A stretch of 64,000 bases of DNA. It comes from Bacteroidota bacterium (lineage in GTDB: Bacteria; Bacteroidota; Bacteroidia; Bacteroidales; BM520). The DNA lies in assembly GCA_002748065.1 (NCBI GenBank), contig PDRJ01000037.1, positions 1 to 64,000 on the forward strand, written 5' to 3'. Below are positions 35,654 to 45,323 of this stretch, piece after piece. Position 1 is the stretch's first letter; every line of letters begins with the position of its first letter. Both the position numbers and the translations under genes were made by a program. The notes under the pieces are model-generated. The model was not told the origin of the DNA and made no database searches. It saw only the letters and a list, made by a program, of their open reading frames with translations.

Positions 35654-36583
35654 GTGATGCGTGTGCTATGGTGGATGCTGGGGTTTAGCTTTCTGCTGAT
35701 AAACAGTTATAGTCAAGAGATAATGAAAGAGGTGGAGTTAACCTCAATGGAGAGGTATGTTATAGAGGAGAGAGGTACAGAGCCTCCCTTTTCCGGGGTG
35801 TATGTGGATTTTAAAGAGGCAGGATCGTATCATTGTAAGCGTTGTGGAGCTTTGCTCTACCGCTCAGAGGATAAATTCGACTCCCATTGTGGCTGGCCTT
35901 CCTTTGATGATGAGGTGGAGGGTGCTGTTCGGCGTCTACCCGACGAGGATGGGCGACGTACAGAGATTCGTTGTGCCGCCTGTGATGCCCACCTGGGACA
36001 TCTCTTCCTGGGGGAGAGGCTGACTCCTAAAAATGTGCGTCACTGCGTGAATAGCGTCTCACTCAATTTTGTATCACTAAAAGAAAATCAAACCGTAAAG
36101 ATGGAACGTGCAATCTTTGCCTCGGGCTGCTTCTGGGGAACCGAATACCATATGTCTCGAAAGAAAGGGGTGGATGCTACTACCGTTGGATATATTGGAG
36201 GAAAGGTAAAAAATCCTGATTATCAAATGGTATGTAGTGGCTCAACGGGGCATCAGGAAGCGGTAGAGGTATGGTTTAACCCGGAGGAGGTCTCTTACCG
36301 GGAACTGCTGATCCTCTTTTTTGAAACCCACGACTTCACACAGACAAATGGTCAAGGGCCGGATCTTGGAGAGCAATACCTCTCTCGTATCTTTTATGTG
36401 AATGACATGCAGCAACAAGAGGCCGAGAAGACTATTGCCTATCTCCAGGAAGTCAAAGGATACAAGGTGGCCACAAAGGTGCTTCCGGCCACGGAATTTT
36501 ATCCCGCAGAGTCCTACCATCAGGATTACTATACAAAGAAAGGATCTACCCCTTATTGCCATGCCTGGCGTCCTATCTTTTAA
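35654..36583 (+). CDS. msrBA: Exported bifunctional methionine sulfoxide reductase MsrB-MsrA
   Basis: This 309-residue fusion repairs oxidised methionine in proteins. After a signal peptide (MLGFSFLLINSYSQ) comes MsrB (about 25-150), which reduces the R epimer, with zinc CXXC pairs (CKRC, CAAC), HLGHLF and the catalytic Cys in RHCVNSVSLNF. MsrA follows (about 153-309), which reduces the S epimer, with catalytic GCFWGTEYHMS. The order B-A is the reverse of the PilB-like A-B fusions. The signal peptide places it in the periplasm. The GAGGAGG ribosome site supports the start. No dedicated reductant gene is adjacent. Confidence 0.93.
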   Translation: MMRVLWWMLGFSFLLINSYSQEIMKEVELTSMERYVIEERGTEPPFSGVYVDFKEAGSYHCKRCGALLYRSEDKFDSHCGWPSFDDEVEGAVRRLPDEDGRRTEIRCAACDAHLGHLFLGERLTPKNVRHCVNSVSLNFVSLKENQTVKMERAIFASGCFWGTEYHMSRKKGVDATTVGYIGGKVKNPDYQMVCSGSTGHQEAVEVWFNPEEVSYRELLILFFETHDFTQTNGQGPDLGEQYLSRIFYVNDMQQQEAEKTIAYLQEVKGYKVATKVLPATEFYPAESYHQDYYTKKGSTPYCHAWRPIF

Positions 36584-36641
36584 GCGGTTAACCTGAGTGC
36601 GATTGAAAAATGTTCCAGGAGATGGATGGTGATTGTGATGA

Positions 36642-37787
36642 TCAAAGATCCAGGCTCTTGAATGACTTGCCTGTTGATGGGTAAGAAATCCCGGTATGTG
36701 CGGTACAAATAAGGTGACTTTTTTCGAATTTGCGGATTTCTTTCGCAGCTTCTACAGTCTTGGCGTGGTTCATATTAAAAGGACGATAAAAGGGCTTTAT
36801 AGATCCATTTTGGGCAATCACAGCATCACCACTGATGAGAATATCTTCATTAATTTGATACATGACATGCCCAATGGTGTGGCCGGTTGTATAAAGCGTT
36901 TTTACGATCGTTTGATCGATCATAACGGTTTGCTGGTCTTCCAGCAATCTATACTCTCTTGTGATTGTAGGATTTCTATAGCATATCATCCGTTTTCTTT
37001 GGCCGTTGATTAAGGGCTCTTCCGCTCTTCCCAAATAGCAGGTTGCCTTGGGGAAGAGGGGAAGGCCTTTTGCGTGGTCCGGATCGCTGTGTGTAAGGAA
37101 CACGGTGGTAATATCTCCGGGATCGATCCCTAATTTTGATAACTCTTCCACTATTTTATGATCACCGTATCCGGTGTCAAAACAGAGGGTTTGATGAGCT
37201 GTTTTGTAAATAAAGAAATTTACATCCCTGTTTTTTACCGCAAATAGAGCCTCAGTGATCCTTTGGGTTTCCACGGGATAAAAGAAGGCATGGTAGATAG
37301 CCCCTAACTTGGGCAATACCGAATGGGTTTGCTTTTTATAGCGAAGATAGGTTTCACCGAAAGCCTTTGTTAAGAGACGATCCTCTTTTCGTAGCAGAAG
37401 TTTTAAGATTCCATAGCTGAGGGGGATGGTGGCTAAAAGTAACCATGATTGTATGATAAAACATAGGCCACTTACGACAAATAGAATGCCTGAATAGATG
37501 GGATTTCTTACAATTCCATAGGGCCCCTTGGTGGCCAGAATACCTTTTAGGATGCACTTGTCCACCTCCTTGCCGGCAGCTATCCATAAATATAGGCCAA
37601 ATAGGATGCATAGCCCCCCAAAAACATAGCATAACCCTTGATGAAACATCACATACTCCGGATAGATGAAGGTAAAGCCTCCGGCTATTCCCAGAAGTAG
37701 GAGGTTTGAGACGCCATACAGGGGACCAACTCCCCAGAATGACATGGGAGGCTTTGTTTGTTTGTGATTCCGGTTTTTCTTACTCAT
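36642..37787 (-). CDS. Fusion of membrane methyltransferase-like domain and MBL-fold hydrolase
   Basis: This 381-residue protein joins two families. Residues about 15-155 have four or five membrane helices and resemble the ICMT/PEMT-like isoprenylcysteine or phospholipid methyltransferase group (GPYGIVRNPIYSG, GETYLRYKKQ). Residues about 170-375 form a metallo-beta-lactamase fold with LTHSDPDHAKGL (a variant of HXHXDH with Asp at the second position), TTGHTIGHVMY, ISGDAVI and a final CTAHTG. The reaction is unknown. The fusion suggests methylation and hydrolysis on one membrane-associated substrate. It is a single gene with no close partners. Confidence 0.8.
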   Translation of the reverse strand: MSKKNRNHKQTKPPMSFWGVGPLYGVSNLLLLGIAGGFTFIYPEYVMFHQGLCYVFGGLCILFGLYLWIAAGKEVDKCILKGILATKGPYGIVRNPIYSGILFVVSGLCFIIQSWLLLATIPLSYGILKLLLRKEDRLLTKAFGETYLRYKKQTHSVLPKLGAIYHAFFYPVETQRITEALFAVKNRDVNFFIYKTAHQTLCFDTGYGDHKIVEELSKLGIDPGDITTVFLTHSDPDHAKGLPLFPKATCYLGRAEEPLINGQRKRMICYRNPTITREYRLLEDQQTVMIDQTIVKTLYTTGHTIGHVMYQINEDILISGDAVIAQNGSIKPFYRPFNMNHAKTVEAAKEIRKFEKSHLICTAHTGISYPSTGKSFKSLDL

Positions 37788-37932
37788 CGCCTTTCGTATC
37801 TCTTGAATATGGGGGTGCGAACGTTTCCTTAGATCTGCGTTAGCGCGCTTCTTTATGGTTTATGTCCGTTCATTCGGGATGGGGAATGACAACACACAAA
37901 GGTAATGAAATTAAGGGAATTGGAGAAATCAC

Positions 37933-37968
37933 AAAACCCCATAGCGGCCATTGGCTGCCATGGGGCTT
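37933..37968 (-). terminator. Terminator after the DUF4412-like gene
   Basis: CCCCAT with GC and GGCC pairs to GGC, GC and ATGGGG around a short loop, followed on the minus strand by TTTTG. Confidence 0.65.
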
Positions 37969-37998
37969 GTCAGAAAGAGTCTTGTGAGAGGGTTCCGC

Positions 37999-38676
37999 TT
38001 ACATCCCTCCGAACATGCTTTTCAGTTCTTCTTCTGTAACCTCTTGATATTCGTCTGAAAGGATAAAGTCACTCTTCTTTACATTCCCTTTCTTCACTTT
38101 CATGACAGAAAATTTCATCTTCATCTGTCCCATATCCATAATGTACTCAAAGGGGAAACCTTCAATGCCTTCAAACTCATTGTTAAAATCCATAGCAGGA
38201 CTATAGATCTCATCGGTGTAGTAAACGTCTGTTTCAATCTCCTGACCTGTTTCCAGGGTCATGGAGACGGTAGCCATTTTACATTTGTATCCCGCAATCT
38301 CTTTGGTGTCGCCGGTTTTCTCTATCACCGGTTTGGGGGCTTCTTCCTTTTTTTCTCGTATCATTTCCGCATCCATGATAATCTTGAATTTTTTTCCCAT
38401 AGCCTCCATAAAGGTGATCATGCTTCGTTCTTTTGCATTAATGATCTCCCCTTGGGTATAGAGGTTGGTGGTCATCTCCATTTTGCCCATGTAGTCCTTG
38501 GTTGTAAAGGTCATAATAGTTGGCAACTGAGCCTGCATCATGGGGTCTAATTCTACACCAGGATAGGTGATTTGGTAGGTGATTACCCCCTTAAAGGGTT
38601 TTTGAGCTTGGGCAGAGGGCGTAAATGCAAAGAGAAAGGCAACTGCTGCAAGCAGAATGGTAATTCTGTTTTTCAT
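37999..38676 (-). CDS. Exported DUF4412-like protein
   Basis: This 225-residue secreted protein has a signal peptide ending TPSAQAQ. The start is set at MKNRITILLAA (38676) because the track's longer start overlaps lepB spacing and lacks a signal. The mature part begins FKGVITYQITYPG and has EIAGYKCKMATVSM in the middle, a pattern of DUF4412-type periplasmic or surface proteins of unknown function. It lies 32 bp downstream of lepB on the same strand and is likely co-transcribed. Confidence 0.75.
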   Translation of the reverse strand: MKNRITILLAAVAFLFAFTPSAQAQKPFKGVITYQITYPGVELDPMMQAQLPTIMTFTTKDYMGKMEMTTNLYTQGEIINAKERSMITFMEAMGKKFKIIMDAEMIREKKEEAPKPVIEKTGDTKEIAGYKCKMATVSMTLETGQEIETDVYYTDEIYSPAMDFNNEFEGIEGFPFEYIMDMGQMKMKFSVMKVKKGNVKKSDFILSDEYQEVTEEELKSMFGGM

Positions 38677-38708
38677 CGTTATCTGTTTTAGTGTGAGTAA
38701 ATGCAAAT

Positions 38709-40259
38709 TTATTGAATATTTCGTAATAATTTGTCCCATCGGATCTTGCCATTAAAGAGGCTTCGGTTTTTATCCAGTGAGAGCCATACGAAGGAGGCTT
38801 TTCCCACAATATGGTCTTCGGGTACATATCCCCAGAAACGACTGTCGGCACTGTTATGACGGTTATCCCCCATCATCCAGTAGTAGCCCATCTTTGGGGT
38901 GTAGGTATTGGTCTCTTCTCCATTGATAAAAATCTTTTCCCCCTTGACCTCAAGGGTATTACCCTCATAAACGGTGATCATTCGTTGGAAAAGTGGGAGG
39001 TTTTTTATGTTCAATTCGATGGGAACACCGGCTTGAGGGAGTGTAAGGGGACCATAGTTGTCCACCGTCCATTGGTAGTTGGTGTCGTAGGGGAAAAGGT
39101 ATTGTTGTGCACCGGATTGGAAGTAGTCCGATGCGGGCGTAGTGTGTTTTTTCACCTCCATCACATTGGGGAGTGCGGCAATCTTCTTCGCCGATTCCGG
39201 TGTCAGGGTGAGGATATATTCGTTGGTGAGCGTGTTGTACGAAGGTTTCTCCGTGATATCCAGCTCTTTTAGGATGCGATGATTGATGGATTGTCCATTG
39301 GTTTTAACACGATAGGAGAGCTGTTTGATCCCCGGATCTTGGTTCTCTTTACCGTTTACATAGACAACAGCATCTCTAATTTCAATCTCATCACCTGGTA
39401 TTCCAATACAGCGTTTAATATAGTTTTCTCGCTTATCTACCGGGCGATAGATGATGTTGCCAAAATTTCTTTTATCGTTGTTTACCCGTTTTCTTCCGTA
39501 TTGCCGCACCAGGGAGTAGTAGCTGGCGTTGCTTTGAAAGTTGGTGGAGACTGTATCTCCTTCGGGGTAGTTAAAGACTACCACGTCGTTGTTTTTTACT
39601 TTGCCAAAGCCGGGATAGCGGTAGTAGGGGAATTTGATCCACCGGAGGAATGACTTGCGGTCCTTTGAGAGTGGCATGGTATGGTGTACAAAGGGGAAGG
39701 CGAGGGGGGTCTCCGGTGCCCGTGGCCCGTAAGCTACTTTGCTTACAAAGAGGAAATCGCCTACGAGCAGTGATTTTTCCATGGAGGAGGTGGGGATTGT
39801 ATAGGCCTCAAAGAGAAACATTCGGATGATGCTGGCTGCCACTACCGCAAAAATGATCGCATCCGTCCATTCGCGGGCGCTGCTCTTTTTATATGGGGGG
39901 AGGTCGTCGGGATGAGTGTAATGCTCTTTGGAGCTTATGCCTAAGTAGGGAAGGTAGACAAACCCGAAGATTGCGGCTAGTGCTTGTCGACCAAGATCCT
40001 GCTTCTTATAACATTTGGCTGTTTCCACCTCCAGGAGGAAGATCATAAAATAGGCAATAAAGGGAAGGAATATCAGGATAAGCCACCATAGTGGTTTTTT
40101 GACAATCTTCAGCCAGAGATAGTAGTTATAACCGGGTATCAGGGATAGATAACCGGCGTACCCGGCCTCTTCAAAGGTTTTGTATGTAAATACGGGAAAA
40201 AAGAGTTTAACGAGTAGGAAGGAGAGAATGATGCTATCCATAACTATATAAGTGTTCAT
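38709..40259 (-). CDS. lepB: Signal peptidase I (long Bacteroidetes form)
   Basis: This 516-residue membrane peptidase removes signal peptides from exported proteins. It has N-terminal helices (about 5-110), one more helix before the catalytic domain, catalytic Ser in IPTSSMEKSLLVGD (about 157), catalytic Lys in YIKRCIGIPGDEIEI (about 283), and the box MMGDNRHNSADSRFWGYVP near the C-terminus. E. coli LepB is about 324 residues. The extra length is an N-terminal membrane region and a long insert between boxes, which is typical of Bacteroidetes. Confidence 0.95.
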   Translation of the reverse strand: MNTYIVMDSIILSFLLVKLFFPVFTYKTFEEAGYAGYLSLIPGYNYYLWLKIVKKPLWWLILIFLPFIAYFMIFLLEVETAKCYKKQDLGRQALAAIFGFVYLPYLGISSKEHYTHPDDLPPYKKSSAREWTDAIIFAVVAASIIRMFLFEAYTIPTSSMEKSLLVGDFLFVSKVAYGPRAPETPLAFPFVHHTMPLSKDRKSFLRWIKFPYYRYPGFGKVKNNDVVVFNYPEGDTVSTNFQSNASYYSLVRQYGRKRVNNDKRNFGNIIYRPVDKRENYIKRCIGIPGDEIEIRDAVVYVNGKENQDPGIKQLSYRVKTNGQSINHRILKELDITEKPSYNTLTNEYILTLTPESAKKIAALPNVMEVKKHTTPASDYFQSGAQQYLFPYDTNYQWTVDNYGPLTLPQAGVPIELNIKNLPLFQRMITVYEGNTLEVKGEKIFINGEETNTYTPKMGYYWMMGDNRHNSADSRFWGYVPEDHIVGKASFVWLSLDKNRSLFNGKIRWDKLLRNIQ

Positions 40260-40370
40260 TTATATATAGATGGCAAAGATGCGGATATCTTTTCTATTTG
40301 TTACACCCTATAATGTTAAAAAGCATTAAAAAGTGTGTCGTTGGGATTCGGGAGACCCTAAAATAATAAA

Positions 40371-40395
40371 AAGAACCCTCGTGAGAGAGTTCTTT
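40371..40395 (-). terminator. Terminator of the T9SS cargo gene
   Basis: AAGAACCCTC, GTGA loop, GAGAGTTCTT is a strong stem with T-rich sequence following on the minus strand, just past the 3' end of the gene at 40425. Confidence 0.8.
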
Positions 40396-40424
40396 TTATA
40401 GTAATGGTTAAAGATTTTAGTTCG

Positions 40425-43283
40425 TTATTGAACAACAATCTTTTGGGTAGAGATTCCATGGGAAGTCTTAATCTGTACAAAGTAGATACCTGCATCAAAT
40501 TCAGCTGCATTTACCACATAGTGTTTGGCATCCACATTGGTGGAGACTAGCGTTTGGCCAGCCAGGTTCATGATGCGTATGTTCTCAATATTTTCATTGG
40601 ATTGAATATTCATCGCATCAATAGCAGGATTCGGATAAATGGCCACAAAGATTGTCTCTTCTTCAACACCTGTATAGAGAACCATTAGTACGGGAATCTC
40701 TTTCAATGGGAGCGAAGGATCGTTAGCGAAGACCTTAACGGTAGCTTCGTAATTTTCTCCGGATACGGGGTTTTCCAATGCACTAGGATCAAAAGTTACC
40801 GTAATGTCATAATCTTCAGTGGGGGCTACAAGTCCATTTTGGGGGTCGAAAGAGAGCCACTTTTCACTGGTTGTTTTTGTTCCTTCAAGGACAAAGAACA
40901 TGGATTTTTCAGTGATACCTAAATCGGTGATTTTTGTCCACTCCATTCCACCGAAGAATCCGGGTTGGTCTTGGAGAACAGCTACGTCTTCAACGGGAGA
41001 GGAGCCCATGTTCCAGTTCCAACGGTGACCCTGAAGGTTTGAAGCCTCTTCATACCATGCATAGATGGAAATCCAGTAGCGTCCGGCACCCAGGGTGGGG
41101 GGAAGAGCAAGAGCTAAGTCCTGGCTGGCATAATCTGTCCATGGAATAATCTCTTCATAGATCACCTGGCCGGGTGCGCCAAATGCATCGCTATAAAAGG
41201 TTACGCCAAATCCTGAAGGAGGATCTACGGTTGATTCATCCGGGAAACCTTCACTATGGATGAATTCAACGTTCCATACTTCACCGCAAGGAATGAAAAA
41301 GTCATCCGCTGCGTTGACAAGGTTTTGTCCGGCGGGAAGTGCACCAAATCCATTGGAAACAAGACCGCTTCCCGATGGGTTAATATTGGCATTATCCCAA
41401 AGCATGTCACGATCTTTACCCGATTGGTATTCGCTGGGCATGTTGTTGCTTTCAGCAGATACAAGATGAGCGATACCTTGAGGTGCCTCCTTGAAGATAT
41501 GGGGGGCTGATGCATAAGATTGTACTCCTTCTGCATAGTCTGTGAAAATCTCGAAGATGAGGTCTGCGTTTCCTTCGTTAGCGATATTTAATACCTCTTC
41601 CTGTGTGGTACCAAATGGAACTTGAGCGTTGAGCTCTTCCGGTGTTACCACCATTTGTGGCATACCTGCGTCAATAACGACAGTGATGGGGCCTTCGGGA
41701 TCTGATTCCCCTTCGGGGTAAACGGCAGTCACCACGTAGGCGTATGAACCCGGATCAAGTGGGCCATCCTCAAATGTAAGCTCGGTAATCTCCTCTGCAA
41801 TGCGATTTCCGTCACGATAGAGATTATATCCGATAAGATCACGTGTCTTAGCTGGGGTATAAACGTTTTTGTTTATGGTGTTCAGGGCAAGGTCAAGTTT
41901 TACAGGTTGGAAGTTTTTCTCCACAGCCACATGGTTGAAATGGTTCATGTTGGCAAGGTCCTTTGCCGAAGCTTCTGCGCCATAAATGGCAAAACAAACC
42001 TCTTCCAGGTCACCGTTTGCGCTGACCACATCCTGAGTCCAGGTTGTATAACCTGTCTCGAATCCATCACCCGGATTTCTCCAGCAGGCGGGGGTTTCAT
42101 TCTCAATGCCTGCCCGCTGTCCGGCAAAACATTGAATCTCTTCTGTACCGTAATCAAGTTGCATGTTATAGCCAATCCAGTAAGTACCGGCTTCAAGAGC
42201 AATAGCATCCGTTAATTCGGCTTCGAAAATGCCGTTTTCATCGGGTGCAACTGCTGCTGTGGTAGTAGAGTAGAGTGGTGTCTCAACGGGCATACCATTC
42301 TCATCAGCAAAGATAGAGACGTTGAAGGCCCGTGGATCTGTGTTTCCCACATGATTTGAATTGTAAGAATAGAGGAAAGCAACTTTGTTGATGGTGGCAT
42401 CCGTTTGAAGTACGAAATCCGCAGCTACTTCTGAGTCGTAAACATCATAATCTGATTCAAAGTCCTGTGCAGATTTTCCGTAACCCTCACCCAATTGATC
42501 CAGCTGATCCCACAGGACAGAGGATTGTTGTGTTCCAGGAGCATCCCATTGGAGGTTTACAAACCAGTCATCAAATACAGTAGCTGTAAGGTTTACAGGA
42601 GGTTCACCATTTCCGCCAAATCCTACTTCAACGAGATCGATGTCATCAACGTAGTATCTGGGTGTTCCTTCTTGATCCCATGCATAAAAGTTTGCTGCAC
42701 CCAACTGGTTGAGATTGTTCTCTCCCAATGCGCCTTTACTCCATTGCCATGAAACATACTCCTGGCCGTCGATGACAATCTTAGCCTCGTCATAAGTTAA
42801 GTTGATCAAGTTCTCGATGGTAAACCATGTGTCGTAATTGAAGTTGAAAGTCGCTGCATTTTCTCCTCCGGCATTGATTTTCCCTTCTCCGTTGGGCGCA
42901 AAGAAGACCTCCAGGCCCCACTTGGAATTCTGTCCGTTGAAAAGTTGCAGTACGTTGTAATAGCCAATAAATCCTTGGGGGACGTAAATGTTGAATTGTA
43001 AATTGTAGTTCCCTTCTGTCAGATCTCCCAGAGGAAGTACACAGTCATTTCCGGTCTCAATGACAACACTCTTTGTGCCACTTTGAGCCTGGTCGGCAGA
43101 GATAAAAGGATCTTCACCGCCACCGGGTGCATTACTCCAGGTAGTCCATAAGTCAGGGTTTTGCGCAGCAAGCTGCTCTCCTACGTTGTAGGATTCAAAA
43201 TCATCAGGTAACGCTGTGGGTGCTTGTGCCATCATCGTAAAACCAAGCACTAAGCTCATTACCAGTAGTGTAAGTTTTTTCAT
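40425..43283 (-). CDS. Large secreted protein with T9SS type A sorting domain
   Basis: This 952-residue exported protein has a Sec signal (VLGFTMMAQ). A LamG/jelly-roll-like N-terminal domain (about 25-215; DDFESYNVGEQL start, YYVDDIDLVEV end) is followed by Fn3-like parts (LTATVFDDWFVNLQWDAP and DLIGYNLYRDGNRIAEE) and an abundant-acidic middle. It ends in the type A C-terminal sorting domain (IYPNPAIDAMNIQSN, then GIYFVQIKTSHG and QKIVVQ). It should pass the outer membrane through T9SS and be anchored or released. No catalytic domain was recognised, so adhesion or carbohydrate binding is possible. Confidence 0.88.
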   Translation of the reverse strand: MKKLTLLVMSLVLGFTMMAQAPTALPDDFESYNVGEQLAAQNPDLWTTWSNAPGGGEDPFISADQAQSGTKSVVIETGNDCVLPLGDLTEGNYNLQFNIYVPQGFIGYYNVLQLFNGQNSKWGLEVFFAPNGEGKINAGGENAATFNFNYDTWFTIENLINLTYDEAKIVIDGQEYVSWQWSKGALGENNLNQLGAANFYAWDQEGTPRYYVDDIDLVEVGFGGNGEPPVNLTATVFDDWFVNLQWDAPGTQQSSVLWDQLDQLGEGYGKSAQDFESDYDVYDSEVAADFVLQTDATINKVAFLYSYNSNHVGNTDPRAFNVSIFADENGMPVETPLYSTTTAAVAPDENGIFEAELTDAIALEAGTYWIGYNMQLDYGTEEIQCFAGQRAGIENETPACWRNPGDGFETGYTTWTQDVVSANGDLEEVCFAIYGAEASAKDLANMNHFNHVAVEKNFQPVKLDLALNTINKNVYTPAKTRDLIGYNLYRDGNRIAEEITELTFEDGPLDPGSYAYVVTAVYPEGESDPEGPITVVIDAGMPQMVVTPEELNAQVPFGTTQEEVLNIANEGNADLIFEIFTDYAEGVQSYASAPHIFKEAPQGIAHLVSAESNNMPSEYQSGKDRDMLWDNANINPSGSGLVSNGFGALPAGQNLVNAADDFFIPCGEVWNVEFIHSEGFPDESTVDPPSGFGVTFYSDAFGAPGQVIYEEIIPWTDYASQDLALALPPTLGAGRYWISIYAWYEEASNLQGHRWNWNMGSSPVEDVAVLQDQPGFFGGMEWTKITDLGITEKSMFFVLEGTKTTSEKWLSFDPQNGLVAPTEDYDITVTFDPSALENPVSGENYEATVKVFANDPSLPLKEIPVLMVLYTGVEEETIFVAIYPNPAIDAMNIQSNENIENIRIMNLAGQTLVSTNVDAKHYVVNAAEFDAGIYFVQIKTSHGISTQKIVVQ

Positions 43284-43599
43284 TTGTTGAAATATTTAAT
43301 TAAACATAGTTTGAGTTTTCACCTTTGTTCGTGGATAAACACACCACATGCACCCCCTGTAGAGGGGGTCTCTCCTATAACTTCACGAAAGTAGAAAAAA
43401 AAATGGAAATAGAGAGCTCTGCGGTCTACTTTTAACATAAATTAAGGGATACTTTGGGTGAAATCCAGTGAAAACTGCTCTGTGGATTGGATATTTCGGA
43501 TTAAGCAGTGCCATCCCTAAAGGGTCAGGTAACGCCCCTATCTCAAGAGCAAACAAAAACGATGAGATATGGTTAAACGCTTGTTTCAAGGGACTTAAA

Positions 43600-43632
43600 T
43601 AGCGTCCGTTCATAAAGTCCGACTTTTTCGAC
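43600..43632 (+). repeat. Solitary MITE end
   Basis: TAGCGTCCGTTCATAAAGTCCGAC matches the left end of the MITE family. The other end is not found nearby. Confidence 0.65.
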
Positions 43633-43924
43633 GTTAATTTTGAACGTAATCTTTAAAATAGTTACTGAAAATCAAAGGAATATAGGATTTATCCATCTAA
43701 ACCCTTTGCAAAAAAAAACGGGATAAAGTGTTTGCGAAAGTCGAGTGAGTAAATGCAACAGTTTTCACTCTTTTCAAAATGTAGGGTAGTGGAATAAAAG
43801 AGAGAGAAAAAAGTTCGAAAGTGTTAGCTCTTTTAGGAGAAAGTATTTGCCTTTTCTTTTTGTCAAAAAATAGGGGGTGAAACATTTAACACTGCCACGA
43901 AGGGATGCATTAAAAATTATCATG

Positions 43925-43932
43925 TACATTTG
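43925..43932 (+). promoter_or_regulatory. Candidate -7 element of ffh
   Basis: TACATTTG fits TAnnTTTG, 26 bp before the ATG of ffh. Confidence 0.45.
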
Positions 43933-43958
43933 TCACCGATTTAACATACAGTAATACC

Positions 43959-45296
43959 ATGTTTGAAAGTTTAAGTGATAGATTAGAACGGTCGTTTAAG
44001 ATCCTTAAAGGGCAGGGTCATATTACCGAAATTAACGTGGCAGAGACCTTGAAGGAGGTTCGTCGGGCCTTGTTGGATGCGGATGTGAGTTTTAAGGTGG
44101 CCAAGAGTTTTACCGAGGATGTGAAGAAGAAAGCCTTGGGTCAGAAGATCTTAACATCGGTCTCCCCCGGGCAGTTGATGGTGAAGATTGTGCATGATGA
44201 GCTTACCTCTCTGATGGGGGGTGAAGAGGCTCCCCTCTCCCTGGAAGGACGCCCCAATGTGATTCTTATTGCCGGATTGCAGGGTTCCGGTAAGACCACG
44301 TTCTCTGCCAAATTGGCCCACTTTTTACAAACAAAAAAGAAGAAAACGGTTCTCCTTACTGCTGCGGATGTGTATCGTCCTGCGGCTATCGACCAGTTGA
44401 AGGTGTTGGGCGAGCAGGTGGGAGCTGAAGTATACAGCGATTTGGAGTGTAAAGATCCGGTGAAGATTGCCACAGATGCCATTCAATATGCTAAAAGTAA
44501 AAATCTGGCTACGGTGATCATCGATACGGCAGGGCGTTTGGCTGTGGATGAGATGATGATGAAAGAGATTGCTGCCGTGAAGAAGGCCGTAACTCCCCAA
44601 GAGACCCTCTTTGTGGTGGACTCTATGACGGGACAGGATGCCGTGAATACGGCTAAAGCCTTTAATGAAAGACTTGATTATGAGGGAGTTGTTCTTACAA
44701 AGTTGGATGGTGATACTCGTGGTGGGGCTGCGTTGACCATTCGTGCGGTGGTGGATAAGCCTGTGAAGTTTGTGGGACTGGGGGAAAAGATGGATGCCTT
44801 GGATGTGTTCTATCCCAAACGGATGGCTGACCGTATCCTCGGGATGGGGGATATCGTCTCTTTGGTGGAAAAGGCGCAAGAGCAGTTTGATGCGGAACAG
44901 GCACGAAAACTCCAAAAGAAAATTGCGAAGAATCAATTTAACTTCGATGATTTTCTCTCTCAAATACAGCAGATTAAGAAGATGGGTAACGTGAAGGACC
45001 TGATGGGGATGATCCCCGGGATGGGAAAAGCGTTGAAAAATGTGGATATTGATGACGATGCTTTCAAAGGGATTGAGGCGATTATTCGCTCCATGACCCC
45101 CGAGGAACGTGCTAATCCCGTTATCCTTAATGGAAGTCGCCGGAGAAGAATCGCCAACGGTTCCGGAACCTCTGTTCAAGAGGTTAATCAGTTGATCAAG
45201 CAATTTGGAGAAACGCGCAAGATGATGAAGGCGATGACCGGGGCAGGAGGGAAGAATATGATGCGCATGATGCGGAATATGCCCCGTCCTCGATAA
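43959..45296 (+). CDS. ffh: Signal recognition particle protein Ffh
   Basis: This 445-residue SRP54 GTPase delivers nascent membrane proteins to FtsY. It has an N domain (about 1-85), a G domain with P-loop GLQGSGKTTFSAKL (about 106) and DTAGRLAVDEMM and TKLDGDTRGGAAL, and a Met-rich M domain (about 300-445; MGMIPGMGKAL, ending GGKNMMRMMRNMPRPR) that binds 4.5S RNA and signal peptides. Length is standard. folD follows after 27 bp, probably in the same transcript. Confidence 0.97.
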   Translation: MFESLSDRLERSFKILKGQGHITEINVAETLKEVRRALLDADVSFKVAKSFTEDVKKKALGQKILTSVSPGQLMVKIVHDELTSLMGGEEAPLSLEGRPNVILIAGLQGSGKTTFSAKLAHFLQTKKKKTVLLTAADVYRPAAIDQLKVLGEQVGAEVYSDLECKDPVKIATDAIQYAKSKNLATVIIDTAGRLAVDEMMMKEIAAVKKAVTPQETLFVVDSMTGQDAVNTAKAFNERLDYEGVVLTKLDGDTRGGAALTIRAVVDKPVKFVGLGEKMDALDVFYPKRMADRILGMGDIVSLVEKAQEQFDAEQARKLQKKIAKNQFNFDDFLSQIQQIKKMGNVKDLMGMIPGMGKALKNVDIDDDAFKGIEAIIRSMTPEERANPVILNGSRRRRIANGSGTSVQEVNQLIKQFGETRKMMKAMTGAGGKNMMRMMRNMPRPR

Positions 45297-45323
45297 CATT
45301 GTTTTACCTTAAATTATTACATA

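Larger units (their letters stand above)
43284..43958. other. Gene-free region before ffh
   Basis: This 675-bp divergent gap holds a perfect hairpin ACCCCCT-GTAG-AGGGGGT at 43352-43369 (its GTAG loop recalls repeat family 3), a solitary MITE end at 43600-43632 and the ffh promoter near 43925. The ORFs listed here lack coding features. I see nothing in the remainder. Confidence 0.6.

Noticed and set aside
43383-43885. Small minus-strand ORFs of 62-76 aa before ffh
   Set aside because: No ribosome site, signal or recognisable domain; the region holds a repeat end and AT-rich DNA.
44325-45299. 324-aa minus-strand ORF inside ffh
   Set aside because: It is a shadow of the conserved Ffh coding sequence.
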